A DNA stretch of 64,000 bases from Rhodosalinus sediminis (GCF_003385555.1 NZ_QOHR01000004.1:166333-230332), one strand, 5' to 3'; counted from the stretch's first letter, positions 49,686 through 60,434 are shown. Notes: generated by a model from the sequence alone, not told the origin. Program-made: numbers and translations.

Positions 49686-49762
49686 TGGTCGGGCTAGCAG
49701 GACTTGAACCTGCGACCTTCCGTCCCCCAGACGGACGCGCTACCAGACTGCGCCATAGCCCG
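49686..49762 (-). tRNA. tRNA-Pro (anticodon GGG)
   Basis: The 77-nt minus-strand gene has acceptor CGGGCTA pairing with TAGCCCG, discriminator A and encoded CCA. The anticodon loop CTGGGGG gives anticodon GGG for CCC/CCU, and the T-loop GTTCAAGTC is canonical. A promoter-like TTGCCC-16-TAGAAC lies just upstream. Confidence 0.95.
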
Positions 49763-49772
49763 AACACCGCGC

Positions 49773-49800
49773 GTTCTACCTGTTTTGCGCGCGAGGGCAA
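49773..49800 (-). promoter_or_regulatory. tRNA-Pro promoter
   Basis: On the minus strand TTGCCC (49800-49795) and TAGAAC (49778-49773) are 16 bp apart, with the -10 ending 11 bp before the mature tRNA. Confidence 0.55.
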
Positions 49801-49829
49801 GGAGGAATTCGCGGCTGTCGCGCGGGGTG

Positions 49830-50735
49830 TCATGGGTGGCGCTGCGCCGGGGGCGCCCGGCGGGCGTGCAGCGCCGCGAGCGCGGCGAGATGCGGCTGCA
49901 GCGCCCGCGCCGCGTCGGGATGCAGATGCCGCAGCGCCGCGAGCGTGGCGAGCGGGCCGGGGGCGGCCTCCGCCGCGTCGTCCTCCGGGTCGGGCGGCAC
50001 GTCCGCCGCGAAGGCGGTGGGGCGGGCCGGCGCATGCACGGGCGCGGCCGGCGGCGCGGGGCGCGCGGCGGCAGGGGGATCGGCGGGCTCCGCGAAGAGC
50101 TCGGCCTGCTGCGGCGGCGCGTCGGCGGCCGGCGGCGGCGGTTGGTCGTCCGGTGCCTCGGCAGGCGCCTCGGTGGCGGGGGCCGTGGTGCCGGTCGTCT
50201 CGGGCGCTTCGTCCGCGGAGGCTGGTGCGTCGGTGCCGTCGAGCGCCGCGTCCGGCGGAGGGGGAGCCTCGGCGGTCGGCGCGCCGGGCGCCTGCTCGGG
50301 CGTGGTGTCCGCGGTTTCGCTGTCGGCCGCGACCGCCTCTGCCTCGTCCGCGTCCGCACCAGCAGAGGCCGACGCGGCCTCCGCAGGTCCGCGCGCGGCG
50401 AAGGGCAGGATCTCGGCGCCCGGGGTCTCGGGCGTGGCCTCGATCGCCTCCTCCCCGTCGATCGGCGGCGACAGGGTGGCGACGTGGCGCACGCCCTGCT
50501 CGCGCAGGATCTTCTGCACGCCCTTGATGGTCATGCCCTCGTCGTGCAGCAGCCGCTTGATGCCGCCGATGAGCGCCATGTCCGACGGCCGGTAATAGCG
50601 ACGTCCGCCGGCGCGCTTGACCGGCTTGATCTGCGGAAACTTGCTTTCCCAGAAGCGCAGCACATGCGCCGGCGTGTCCAGCCAGGCGGCGACCTCGCTG
50701 ATCGTGCGGAAGGCGTCGGGCGACTTCTCGGCCAT
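49830..50735 (-). CDS. MerR family transcriptional regulator with long Ala/Pro-rich tail
   Basis: This 301-residue protein starts with a MerR winged helix ([22 protein letters not shown], then [19 protein letters not shown]) in residues 8-80. Residues about 105-265 are an Ala/Pro/Glu-rich low-complexity region, and a short helical end follows. It follows ihfA by 14 nt in the same direction, a pairing also known elsewhere in proteobacteria. No effector-binding domain is recognisable. The target is unknown. Confidence 0.85.
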   Translation of the reverse strand: MAEKSPDAFRTISEVAAWLDTPAHVLRFWESKFPQIKPVKRAGGRRYYRPSDMALIGGIKRLLHDEGMTIKGVQKILREQGVRHVATLSPPIDGEEAIEATPETPGAEILPFAARGPAEAASASAGADADEAEAVAADSETADTTPEQAPGAPTAEAPPPPDAALDGTDAPASADEAPETTGTTAPATEAPAEAPDDQPPPPAADAPPQQAELFAEPADPPAAARPAPPAAPVHAPARPTAFAADVPPDPEDDAAEAAPGPLATLAALRHLHPDAARALQPHLAALAALHARRAPPAQRHP

Positions 50736-50749
50736 GGGCGGGCCGGCGC

Positions 50750-51049
50750 TCAGCGCCGGTTGCCTGCCGCCACCCGCTCCTTCATCAGGTGGGAGGGGCG
50801 GAAGGTCAGCACGCGGCGGGGGTGGATCGGCACCTCCTCGCCCGTCTTGGGGTTGCGCCCGACGCGCGCGGCCTTCTGGCGGACGCTGAAGGTGCCGAAG
50901 GACGAGATCTTCACCTGTTCATCCTCAACCAGCGCGTCGGACATGTGCTCGAGCACGCTTTCGACGAGCTCGGCGGATTCGTTGCGCGACAGGCCCACTT
51001 CGCGGAACACCGCCTCGCTGAGGTCCATGCGCGTCAGCGTCTTTCCCAT
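50750..51049 (-). CDS. ihfA: Integration host factor alpha subunit
   Basis: This DNA-bending HU-family protein acts as a heterodimer with IhfB in transcription and recombination. Its 99 residues have the conserved [20 protein letters not shown] arm and P-loop with the intercalating Pro. [18 protein letters not shown] at the N-terminus is IhfA-specific. It has its own promoter (51078-51107). Confidence 0.96.
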   Translation of the reverse strand: MGKTLTRMDLSEAVFREVGLSRNESAELVESVLEHMSDALVEDEQVKISSFGTFSVRQKAARVGRNPKTGEEVPIHPRRVLTFRPSHLMKERVAAGNRR

Positions 51050-51077
51050 GCCTTCCCCCCCCGGTTCATTGCGCGGG

Positions 51078-51107
51078 ACTTTAGAGGGCGCGGAAAATCC
51101 CTGTCAA
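51078..51107 (-). promoter_or_regulatory. ihfA promoter
   Basis: TTGACA (51107-51102) and TAAAGT (51083-51078) on the minus strand are 18 bp apart (17 if the -10 is read as CTAAAG), 29 bp before the ihfA ATG. Confidence 0.7.
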
Positions 51108-51150
51108 CGCCGGGAGTTGCAGAGCGCGCCGGGGCGGCGGTGGTGCGCCG

Positions 51151-52122
51151 TCACCAGCGGAGCACCACTGCGCCCCAGGCGAGGCCGCCGCCGATCGCCT
51201 CGGTCACGACGAGATCGCCGGGCCGGATCTGCCCGCGCTCCACGCCGACCGAGAGCGCGAGCGGGATCGAGGCGGCCGAGGTGTTGCCGTGGTCCTGAAC
51301 GGTGACCACCACGTTGTCCATCGGCATCTGCATCTTCTTCGCGGTGCCCTGAATGATGCGGATGTTGGCCTGATGCGGGACGATCCAGTTCACGTCGGCG
51401 CTGGTGATGCCGGCCTTGTCCATCGCGCTCTGCGCGGTGGCGGCGAGCTTGTCGATGGCGTGGCGGAAGACCTCGCGCCCCTCCATGCGCAGGTGGCCCA
51501 CCCGCTCCGTCGAGACGCCGCCGTCGACGTAGAGGATGTCCTTGTGCCGCCCGTCGGAGTGCAGATCGGTGGCGAGGATGCCGCGATCCGCTGCGGTGCC
51601 GGCGCCCTCGCCCGCCTCGAGAAGGAGCGCGCCCGCCCCGTCGCCGAAGAGGACGCAGGTCCCGCGGTCCGACCAGTCCATCAGCTTCGAGAAGGTCTCG
51701 GAGCCGATCACGAGGATGCGCTCCGCCTGACCCGAGGCGATCAGCGCCGACGCGTTGGCGAGCGCGAAGACGAAGCCCGCGCAGACCGCCTGAATGTCGA
51801 AGGCGAAGCCGCGCGTCATGCCGAGCTCGGCCTGCACCATGGTCGCCGCGGAGGGAAAGGTCAGGTCCGCGGTGGAGGTGGCGAGAATGATCGCGTCCAC
51901 CTCGTCGGGCGCGCGGCCGGCGGCGGCGAGCGCGGCGCGGGCGGCCTGCGTGCCCATGGTCGAGGTCGTCTCGCCCTCGGTGGCGAAATGGCGCCGCTCG
52001 ATGCCGGAGCGCGCGCGGATCCATTCGTCCGAGGTGTCGAGGAACGATTCGAAGTGGCTGTTCTCGACGACCCGGTCGGGCAGGTAGTGCCCGACGCCCG
52101 TGACGATGGCGCGGCGTGTCAT
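51151..52122 (-). CDS. fabH: 3-oxoacyl-ACP synthase III
   Basis: It starts fatty-acid synthesis by condensing acetyl-CoA with malonyl-ACP. Its 323 residues carry the Cys-His-Asn triad: Cys114 in AVCAGFVF, His in VPHQANIR and Asn in DHGNTSAASIP. The start overlaps plsX by ATGA, and the order rpmF-plsX-fabH is widely conserved. Confidence 0.97.
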   Translation of the reverse strand: MTRRAIVTGVGHYLPDRVVENSHFESFLDTSDEWIRARSGIERRHFATEGETTSTMGTQAARAALAAAGRAPDEVDAIILATSTADLTFPSAATMVQAELGMTRGFAFDIQAVCAGFVFALANASALIASGQAERILVIGSETFSKLMDWSDRGTCVLFGDGAGALLLEAGEGAGTAADRGILATDLHSDGRHKDILYVDGGVSTERVGHLRMEGREVFRHAIDKLAATAQSAMDKAGITSADVNWIVPHQANIRIIQGTAKKMQMPMDNVVVTVQDHGNTSAASIPLALSVGVERGQIRPGDLVVTEAIGGGLAWGAVVLRW

Positions 52123-53234
52123 GCGTGTGTCCCGTTCTTCGGCCCGGCCGGCGGCGCGGGCGCGGTCTCCGTCGCCCCCGCGATGCGCTGCGCGAGGCGC
52201 TCGGAAAAGCCCGACTGCGCGAGCTGGAAGGCGAGCTTCACCGCCGCCGAGACGCCGGTCGCATCCGCCGCGCCGTGGGATTTCACCACCGTGCCGTTCA
52301 GCCCGAGAAAGACGCCGCCGTTGACGCGCCGGGGATCGATCCGCTTCTGCAGGCGCCGGAGCGAGGTGTAGGCGAGGAGCGAGGCCAGCCGCGACAGCGG
52401 CGTGTAGGCGAAGGCCTCCCGCAAGAGATCGCCCACGAGCTTCGCGGTGCCCTCGCCGGTCTTGATCGCGATGTTGCCGGTGAAGCCGTCGGTCACGATC
52501 ACGTCGGCCCGGTCGCCGGGGATGTCGCCGCCCTCGACGAAGCCGACGAAATCGTAGTGCGCGTCCCCGGCATGCGCGGCGATGAGCGTGTGCGCGGCGT
52601 GAAGCTCGGCGCGGCCCTTGTGCTCCTCGGTGCCGACGTTCAGCAGGCCGATCCGCGGGCGGGCGAGGTCGAGCCCGTTGCGCGCGTAGGAGGCGCCCAT
52701 CAGCGCGTATTGCAGGAGATCCTGCGCGTCGGCGCGGATGTCGGCGCCCACGTCCAGCATCACGTTGAAGCCCTGCGGGTTGCGCGAGGGCCAGAGCACG
52801 GCGATGGCGGGGCGGCTGACGCCGGGCAGCTTGCGCAGCCGCACCATCGAGAGCGCCATGAGCGCGCCCGTGTTGCCGCAGCTCACGCAGACCGTCGCCT
52901 CGCCGTCGCGCACCGATTCGAGGGCCGACCACATGGAGGTGCCCTGCCCGTGGCGCATCACCTGGCTCGGCTTGTCGGTCATCTGCACGACGCCGCTCGC
53001 GTCGCGCAGCTCCACCCGGTCGCGGAGTGCGCGCTTCTTGGCGACGAGCCGCGCGAGCTCGTCCTGCGGGCCGTGCAGGAGGAAGCGGATATCGGGGTTC
53101 TTGCGCGCCGAGCGGTCGAGGCCGGCGACGACGGCGGCCGGGCCAAGGTCGCCGCCCATCGCGTCGACGCTTATGACCGTGCCCGCACGGGCAGGGACGG
53201 CGGACCCAGCATCGCGATCCTCAGGGATGGTCAT
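52119..53234 (-). CDS. plsX: Phosphate acyltransferase PlsX
   Basis: It converts acyl-ACP to acyl-phosphate for glycerolipid synthesis. The 371 residues contain the family start ISVDAMGGDLGPAAVV, the SCGNTGALMALSM loop and TDGFTGNIAIKTGEG. An N-terminal extension of about 20 residues precedes the domain. The ATG at 53234 is the first after rpmF. Acyl-phosphate from PlsX normally feeds PlsY. The PlsB-like gene at 38916 suggests two routes may coexist. Confidence 0.96.
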   Translation of the reverse strand: MTIPEDRDAGSAVPARAGTVISVDAMGGDLGPAAVVAGLDRSARKNPDIRFLLHGPQDELARLVAKKRALRDRVELRDASGVVQMTDKPSQVMRHGQGTSMWSALESVRDGEATVCVSCGNTGALMALSMVRLRKLPGVSRPAIAVLWPSRNPQGFNVMLDVGADIRADAQDLLQYALMGASYARNGLDLARPRIGLLNVGTEEHKGRAELHAAHTLIAAHAGDAHYDFVGFVEGGDIPGDRADVIVTDGFTGNIAIKTGEGTAKLVGDLLREAFAYTPLSRLASLLAYTSLRRLQKRIDPRRVNGGVFLGLNGTVVKSHGAADATGVSAAVKLAFQLAQSGFSERLAQRIAGATETAPAPPAGPKNGTHA

Positions 53235-53259
53235 GCGTGGGGCCCGTGCCGTGCGTGCC

Positions 53260-53466
53260 TCAGGCGGCGTCCTCGTCCAGATCGACCTCTTCGACCATCT
53301 CCACCACATCGCGCTCGGCGTAGTGGCCGCAGGACGCGCAGACGTGGTGCGGGCGCTTGAGTTCGCCGCAGTTGGGGCACTCGTTGGCATTGGCGCCGGA
53401 GAGGGCGTCATGCGCCCGCCGCTTGTTGCGGCGCGCCTTGGACACTTTGTTCTGTTGAACGGCCAT
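53260..53466 (-). CDS. rpmF: 50S ribosomal protein L32
   Basis: This 68-residue large-subunit protein has the conserved N-terminus [21 protein letters not shown] and a zinc ribbon with paired cysteines ([18 protein letters not shown]). It is thus the zinc-binding form. It heads the fatty-acid genes plsX and fabH and is preceded by a promoter with a palindrome in its spacer. Confidence 0.97.
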   Translation of the reverse strand: MAVQQNKVSKARRNKRRAHDALSGANANECPNCGELKRPHHVCASCGHYAERDVVEMVEEVDLDEDAA

Positions 53467-53533
53467 GATCGGACCTCGGTTCGTTTCGGGGGCGGCCCGC
53501 CGCGCCGCGGCGCGGGCGTGCGGCGTTGCGCGG

Positions 53534-53563
53534 CACATAGGCGGGATGATCCCGCGAGGGCAA
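53534..53563 (-). promoter_or_regulatory. rpmF-plsX-fabH promoter with palindromic spacer
   Basis: On the minus strand TTGCCC (53563-53558) and TATGTG (53539-53534) are 18 bp apart. The spacer contains the 15-nt palindrome GCGGGATGATCCCGC (53541-53555), a plausible operator position for a repressor of lipid synthesis. No factor is assigned. Confidence 0.5.
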
Positions 53564-53626
53564 GCCCGAATTGGGATGAGCGGCGGAAAATACAGCCATT
53601 CCGTCGCGACGCAACCGCTTTTCGGC

Positions 53627-54190
53627 TCAGTCGTCGTCCTCCAGCCGGGCGCGCAGCGCGGCGAGGCCGGCGAAGGGCTTGGTCTCTTCCTCCGCGATCG
53701 GCGCAGCGCCCGGCGGCGTCGCGGCCTGTTCGCCGAGGGCGGCGCCCTCGGCGCGGGGGAAGTCCGGGATCGCGAGCGAGAGCGCCTCGGCCATCACCGC
53801 GGCGAGGTCCACCACCTCGGGCGCGGGCTCGGCGGTGTCGTCCTCGGGCATCTCGATTTCCGTGCCGGGGGCGGGCTCCTGCCAGTCGGCGAGGTAGCGG
53901 CGTATCACCGGCACGTCGATGCGGGTCGTCACCGGCTCGAGCGTGACCGCGCAGGGCTGCACGACGGTCGCGCCGAGCTCGCCCTCGAGGCGCCAGTCGC
54001 CCCGGCCCTCCGGGTGCAGCCGCCCCTCGAAGCGCAGCTTGGGCAGCTTGGCGAGGCCGAGCTCCTCGGCGAGCGCGTGCCGCGTCTCCGCGTCGGGCTG
54101 GAGCGCGAAGGCCGTGGGCGCGCTGCCGGGCAGGACGGAAAGCCGGAGCCGGTCGCTCCGGGCGTTGGGGCTGTCGCTCTGGCGGGCCAT
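53627..54190 (-). CDS. DUF177 (YceD) family protein
   Basis: This 187-residue protein lies upstream of rpmF. YceD/DUF177 is nearly always found with rpmF and has been linked to 23S rRNA metabolism in bacteria and plants. Visible are the [12 protein letters not shown] segment (C-x-R/V-C-L-like core with a single Cys here) and an acidic C-terminal half. The ATG at 54190 opens [20 protein letters not shown]. Separate promoters for rpmF and this gene are likely. Confidence 0.85.
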   Translation of the reverse strand: MARQSDSPNARSDRLRLSVLPGSAPTAFALQPDAETRHALAEELGLAKLPKLRFEGRLHPEGRGDWRLEGELGATVVQPCAVTLEPVTTRIDVPVIRRYLADWQEPAPGTEIEMPEDDTAEPAPEVVDLAAVMAEALSLAIPDFPRAEGAALGEQAATPPGAAPIAEEETKPFAGLAALRARLEDDD

Positions 54191-54275
54191 GCGGGCCGGG
54201 GTCCTTTCTTGAACGGCGCGTTGCCTCCATGTAAGCGGGACGCACCGGTTTGAAAACCAGAGCGCGGGGATCGCG

Positions 54276-54728
54276 ATGCGGAAGACGACAGGCGGTCGGA
54301 CATGGCTGACGCTCCTCGCGGGGGCGGCCATCCTCGCGGGCTGCTCCGCGCAATATCGCGATCACGGCTACGTGCCCCCGGCGGAGGACCTCGCCGAGAT
54401 CGAGGTGGGCGATACCCGCGAGAGCGTGCGCGAGACGATCGGCGCGCCCACGACCTCCGCGCTCGCCGACGAGAGCGGCTATTACTACGTCTCCAGCCGC
54501 ATGCGGCATTTCGCGTGGCGCGCGCCCGAGGAAGTCTCGCGCGAGATCGTGGCGGTCAGCTTCAGCGATGCGGGAACCGTCACGAACGTGGAGCGCTACG
54601 GCCTCGAGGACGGCGTCGCGGTGCCGCTCGAGCGGCGCGTGACCGAGTCGGGCGGGTCGCGCGGCGTGCTGCGTCAGCTCCTCAGCCGCCTCGGCGGCTT
54701 CTCGCCCGGTACCTTCCTCGAGGAGTGA
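54276..54728 (+). CDS. bamE: Outer-membrane assembly lipoprotein BamE
   Basis: This lipoprotein partner of the BAM complex inserts barrel proteins. The 150 residues have a signal peptide with lipobox LAGC (acylated Cys23), then the SmpA/OmlA fold: IEVGDTRESVRETIGAPTTS, YYYVSSRMRHFAWRAPE and VVAVSF-like strands. The C-terminus extends about 30 residues past the core, as in alphaproteobacterial homologues. It is divergent from the DUF177 gene. Confidence 0.92.
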   Translation: MRKTTGGRTWLTLLAGAAILAGCSAQYRDHGYVPPAEDLAEIEVGDTRESVRETIGAPTTSALADESGYYYVSSRMRHFAWRAPEEVSREIVAVSFSDAGTVTNVERYGLEDGVAVPLERRVTESGGSRGVLRQLLSRLGGFSPGTFLEE

Positions 54729-54801
54729 GACGGACCTCTCCGGCGCTTGTGCGCGTTACAGGGTGGCCTTACCCTGAGGCACAGGCAGAGGGCGCCGCCA
54801 C

Positions 54802-55551
54802 ATGCAGGCCATGGAGAAGGGACGGTATCGCGTGCGGCCGGCCGAGACGGCGGCCGACCTCGACGCCGCGCAGCGCCTGCGTCACCGCGCCTTCGCCGCC
54901 GATCGCCCCGACGCCGCGCCCGGGGGGCGCGACGCCGACCCCTTCGATGACCGCTGCACCCATGCCCTGGTGGAGGAGATCGCCACCGGGCGCCTCGTCT
55001 GCTGCTTCCGGCTGCTGCCGCTCGCCGACGGCGCGCGCATCGGCGAGAGCTATGCGGCGCAATACTACGAGCTGTCGCCGCTCGCCGACTTCGGCGGGCC
55101 GATCGTGGAGATGGGGCGCTTTTGCGTCGATCCCGCGACGCGCGACCCGGACATCCTGCGCATCGCCTGGGCGGCGCTCACGCGGCACGTGGACGCCACC
55201 GGCGTGAAGCTCCTCTTCGGCTGCGCCTCCTTCAAGGGGACCGACGCGGCGGCCTATCTCGACGCCTTCGCCATGCTGAAGGAGCGCCACCTCGGCCCCA
55301 AGCGCTGGCGCCCGCGGGTGAAGGCGCCCGACGTCTTCCGCTTCGCCGCGCGGCTGCGGCGGCGCCCGGACGCGCGGCTCGCCATGCGGCGGATGCCGCC
55401 GCTCCTGAAGAGTTACCTGATGATGGGCGGCTGGGTGAGCGATCACGCGGTGGTCGACGCCGAGATGGACACGCTCCATGTCTTCACCGGCGTCGAGGTG
55501 GGCGCGATCCCGCCGGCGCGCAAGCGGCTCCTGCGGGCGGTGGCGGAGTGA
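54802..55551 (+). CDS. OlsB-like N-acyltransferase, candidate glutamine-lipid synthase GlsB
   Basis: This 249-residue protein is of the same GNAT-like family as OlsB at 3967: AAQRLRHRAFAADRP, VEMGRFCVDPATRDPD and LLFGCASFKGTDAAAYLDAF align with the corresponding OlsB blocks, and PPLLKSYLMMGGWVSDHAVVD matches the OlsB C-terminus. As a true OlsB is already present next to olsA, this copy likely acylates a different amino acid. Rhodobacteraceae are known to make glutamine lipid with an OlsB homologue, GlsB. An in-frame ATG at 54811 is an alternative start. Confidence 0.75.
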   Translation: MQAMEKGRYRVRPAETAADLDAAQRLRHRAFAADRPDAAPGGRDADPFDDRCTHALVEEIATGRLVCCFRLLPLADGARIGESYAAQYYELSPLADFGGPIVEMGRFCVDPATRDPDILRIAWAALTRHVDATGVKLLFGCASFKGTDAAAYLDAFAMLKERHLGPKRWRPRVKAPDVFRFAARLRRRPDARLAMRRMPPLLKSYLMMGGWVSDHAVVDAEMDTLHVFTGVEVGAIPPARKRLLRAVAE

Positions 55552-55593
55552 GCGGGCGTTGACGCCGCGCCGCGATCCGCTTAGCTCGCGCCC

Positions 55594-57441
<1,848 letters not shown>

Positions 57442-57753
57442 GGCGGCCCGGCGGCCCTCGGCAGGCGCTGGTGTCCGGCCGCGCCGCGTCGGGGCCGCTT
57501 GCCGTCATCGAGAGCGGGGCACGGCTGCGCGGCTTCGGACGTCGTGCTCGGGAAAGGCTTTCTTCCCCGGCCCATGGCGCGCCCCTTCAGCCGAACCGCC
57601 CCTGAAACGCGCAGACCCTCCGTCCGCTTCGTGAGAGGTCGCGCGCGCCCTCCGGCCCCGAGGCCGCGCGCCGCGCAGCACGGGCCGCCCCGCGCGGAGG
57701 CGCTGGCGGCGCGCCGCCTCGTCCGCGCGCCCCGGCGCGCTAGACTGCACCCC
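57442..57753. other. 312-bp intergenic region without a recognised gene
   Basis: I see no credible short gene. It contains one imperfect stem, GGGAAAGGCTTTCTTCCCC (near 57550), that could end uup transcription. A TAGACT -10-like box at 57741 lies close enough to the deacetylase ATG to suggest a very short or absent leader. Confidence 0.4.
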
Positions 57754-58872
57754 ATGACGGCACCGCTCTTCATCGGCTCCGGCGTCTACCGGGGCTCCAG
57801 CTACGGCCCGCGCCATCCGCTGCGCGTGCCGCGGGTGCCCACGGTCATCGACCTCGCCCGCGCGCTCGGCTGGCTGCCGGGCGAGATCTACCGCCCGAGC
57901 CCGCGCGCCAAGCCCGCCGCGCTCGCCACCTTCCACGATCCCGCCTATCTCGCCGCGCTCGAGCGCGCCGAGCGCGAGCAGAGCGTCACCGAGGCCGTGC
58001 GCGCGCGCCACGGTCTCGGCACGCTCTCGAACCCGGTCTTTCCCGAGATGTTCCGCCGCCCGGCGACGGCGGCCGGCGGCTCCATGCTCGCCGCGGAGAT
58101 CGCGGCGGGCGGCGGGCGCGTCTTCAACCCCGGCGGCGGCACGCACCACGGCTTCGCCGACCGGGCGGCGGGGTTCTGCTATCTGAACGACCCGGTGCTC
58201 GCGCTCTTGCGGCTGCGCGCGCTGGGCCTCCAGCGGATCGCCTACGTCGACATCGACGCGCATCACGCCGACGGGGTCGAGGCGGCCTTCGACGGCGTCG
58301 AGGGGATGCTCCTGATCTCGACGCACGAGGAACGCCGCTGGCCCTTCACCGGGGCGCTGGACGACCGCGCCGGGGGCGTCGCGCTCAACCTGCCGCTGCC
58401 GCGCGGCGCGCACGACGGAGATTTCGCCCGCGCGCTCGACGAGGTGATCCTGCCCGCGGTCGCCGCGCACCGGCCGCAGGCGATCGTGCTGCAATGCGGC
58501 GCGGACGCGGTGACGGAGGACCCGCTCTCGCGCCTCGGCTGGTCGAACGCGAGCCACGCGGCGGCGGTGCGCGCGCTCGCGCCGATGGCGCCTGGGTTCG
58601 TGCTCCTCGGCGGGGGCGGCTACAACCCGTGGTCGGTCGCCCGCGCGTGGACGCGGGCCTGGGCCGCGCTCGCGGGGAAGGAGGTGCCCGACCGCCTGCC
58701 GCCCGCGGCCGAGGCGGTGCTGTGCGGGCTCAGCTGGTCGCACCGGCTGGGCCGCGACGTGCCGGAGGCGTGGATGACGACGCTCGCCGACGCCCCGCGC
58801 GATGGGCCGCCGACCGAGGGCGTCGCCCCGCGCCTGCGCCAGCTCGCCGATCGGCTGCGTGCCTGGGCGTGA
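57754..58872 (+). CDS. Histone-deacetylase family protein (AcuC/acetylpolyamine-type)
   Basis: This zinc-dependent deacetylase has 372 residues. Catalytic landmarks are NPGGGTHHGFADRAAGFCYL with the tandem His, VDIDAHHADGVE with metal-binding Asp and His, and LLGGGGYNP near the C-terminus. GPRHPLRVPR at the start is common in bacterial members. Targets in bacteria include acetylpolyamines or acetyl-CoA synthetase. The sequence alone does not decide. It is a monocistronic gene. Confidence 0.87.
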   Translation: MTAPLFIGSGVYRGSSYGPRHPLRVPRVPTVIDLARALGWLPGEIYRPSPRAKPAALATFHDPAYLAALERAEREQSVTEAVRARHGLGTLSNPVFPEMFRRPATAAGGSMLAAEIAAGGGRVFNPGGGTHHGFADRAAGFCYLNDPVLALLRLRALGLQRIAYVDIDAHHADGVEAAFDGVEGMLLISTHEERRWPFTGALDDRAGGVALNLPLPRGAHDGDFARALDEVILPAVAAHRPQAIVLQCGADAVTEDPLSRLGWSNASHAAAVRALAPMAPGFVLLGGGGYNPWSVARAWTRAWAALAGKEVPDRLPPAAEAVLCGLSWSHRLGRDVPEAWMTTLADAPRDGPPTEGVAPRLRQLADRLRAWA

Positions 58873-59095
58873 GGGGCGCTGCGCGATGCGGGGCGACGGT
58901 CGGACCGTGGCGCGCAGGAGACTGCGGCGGCGCGCTACGTGACGGATCGGACACGGCGAGGCTGACGTCGACAGCCCCGGCGTGCGCGGTGGAGGCACGG
59001 CAGGACCGACGCCTCCGGCACGGCAGGTCGCGCGCCCTCGGCCGACCATTAGCCACGACCCGGCGTTTTCCGTCGGTCCATCGGGGGAGGTCGCC
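58873..59095. other. Non-coding gap between deacetylase gene and tRNA-Gly
   Basis: The 223 bp hold no convincing reading frame, promoter or terminator. The convergent arrangement of the deacetylase gene and tRNA-Gly means it should contain transcript ends, but I found no stem with a T-run. Confidence 0.3.
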
Positions 59096-59169
59096 TGGAG
59101 CGGGTAGCGGGAATCGAACCCGCAATAACAGCTTGGGAAGCTGCTGTGATACCGTTTCACCATACCCGC
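59096..59169 (-). tRNA. tRNA-Gly (anticodon CCC)
   Basis: The acceptor GCGGGTA pairs with TACCCGC, followed by discriminator T and encoded CCA, 74 nt. The anticodon stem GCAGC/GCTGT carries loop TTCCCAA, anticodon CCC, decoding GGG. The T-loop GTTCGATTC is canonical. A good promoter precedes it. Confidence 0.95.
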
Positions 59170-59180
59170 AGCGCGTGGAC

Positions 59181-59209
59181 CGAATACGCCGGCGCGCGCA
59201 TGCGGTCAA
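59181..59209 (-). promoter_or_regulatory. tRNA-Gly promoter
   Basis: TTGACC (59209-59204) and TATTCG (59186-59181) on the minus strand are exactly 17 bp apart, 12 bp before the tRNA 5' end. Confidence 0.65.
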
Positions 59210-59229
59210 GCGGGCATCGCGCGGCCTCG

Positions 59230-59403
59230 CTAGGTCTGCGGCGCGTCCGGGCCATCCGGCGGCAGCTCTTCCTCGTCGAGCGGCGGGCCGGGCAGGGCGT
59301 AGCCGCCTGAGAGCCAGCGGGCGAGATCGACGTCGGCGCAACGGCGCGAGCAGAAGGGGCGATAGGCCGGGTCGGTCGGACGATTGCAGCCGGGGCAGGG
59401 CAT
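59230..59403 (-). CDS. yacG: DNA gyrase inhibitor YacG, zinc-binding
   Basis: This small zinc protein shields gyrase GyrB in E. coli. The 57 residues have Cys3, Cys6, Cys18 and Cys22 (CPGCNRPTDPAYRPFCSRRC), followed by DVDLARWLSGGYALPG, the YacG signature. It ends the operon infA-maf-RNase E/G-yacG, a standard alphaproteobacterial order. Confidence 0.93.
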   Translation of the reverse strand: MPCPGCNRPTDPAYRPFCSRRCADVDLARWLSGGYALPGPPLDEEELPPDGPDAPQT

Positions 59404-59423
59404 GGGGCCTCCTTGTCCGGGGA

Positions 59424-60434
59424 TCAGAGCGGCAGCGGCGGGCGCGCGCGCTGGCGCTGCAGCTCGATCAGGCCGAGCGCCGTCCAGTCGAGGAGCGCCG
59501 TCTGCACCGGATCGTCGCGCAGCGCCGCCTTCAGCGCGGTCTCGATCGCCTTGCGGTCGCGCTTCGGGCTGGGCGCCGGGTCGACCACCACCTGCCCGCC
59601 GAGCCCGCGCAGGCGCAGCGCCCGCGGCAGCGCCTTCGCCATCGCGAGGTTCGCCTTGAGCGCCGCGGCGGGCGAGGTGTCGGTGCCGGTGTCCACGTCC
59701 ACCGCGACGAGCGCGCGCGTCGCTTCCACCGTCATGCGCGCGCCGCCCGGCAGCGCCTCGGACGGGTCGGCGAGCGCCTCCAGCGCGTCGAGCACGCCCG
59801 CGCGCTCGAAGGCGTCGGCGCCGCGCTCCACGTCCGCGGGCGCCGTCCAGTCGCGCCAGGCGAGGGCGTGCGGCCCGTCGCCCTCCAAGAGCACCGCCGG
59901 CTCGGTGCCGGTGTCGGCAAGGATCTTGGTGAGCGCCTCGGCGAGCGCGCGCAGCTCCTCGGCGATGTCGGCGTCCTCGGCCTCCGCGCAGGCGGAGCGC
60001 AGGATCACGCCGGTCTCGGCGGGCGCGGCCCCCTCGGCGAGCGCGGCGAGCGCGGCGCGCCGCTCCGGGTCGCGGATCGCGCGGCTCGGGTTCGCGCCGG
60101 GCGCGCCCGGCGTGAGCACCGCGTAGCGGCCCTTGAGCGAGAGGCGCGTGGTCACCGGCGGCGCCTTGCCCGGCTCGGCGTAGCCCGTCACCTGCACGAG
60201 GAGGGAGGCGCGCGGGCTCACGCCCTTGGTCTGGCGCAGGAAGACGCGGCCCTCGGGCGTGCGCAGGAAGAGCCCGCCCTGGCCCTTCATCGGGCGTTCG
60301 GGGATCGCGCGGTAGATCGTGCCGGGCGGCGGCGCGTCGGCGCTCACGATCAGGTCGTCGAGGCGCCCGTCGACCATCAGCGCCGCCGCCTCGCGGCCGC
60401 CCCACGCGCCGAGGATCACGCTGCGCCCCTTCAT
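59424..60434 (-). CDS. Short ribonuclease E/G family protein
   Basis: The 336-residue protein is related to RNase E/G but much shorter than RNase G (about 490). It lacks a full S1 region and the zinc-link CPxCxG motif. The family blocks that remain are [26 protein letters not shown] (kept short here) near the middle and [20 protein letters not shown] with the first metal-binding Asp. The second is [12 protein letters not shown], where the usual IDFIDM is altered although the Asp stays. Activity is therefore uncertain. It overlaps maf by ATGA. Confidence 0.8.
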   Translation of the reverse strand: MKGRSVILGAWGGREAAALMVDGRLDDLIVSADAPPPGTIYRAIPERPMKGQGGLFLRTPEGRVFLRQTKGVSPRASLLVQVTGYAEPGKAPPVTTRLSLKGRYAVLTPGAPGANPSRAIRDPERRAALAALAEGAAPAETGVILRSACAEAEDADIAEELRALAEALTKILADTGTEPAVLLEGDGPHALAWRDWTAPADVERGADAFERAGVLDALEALADPSEALPGGARMTVEATRALVAVDVDTGTDTSPAAALKANLAMAKALPRALRLRGLGGQVVVDPAPSPKRDRKAIETALKAALRDDPVQTALLDWTALGLIELQRQRARPPLPL

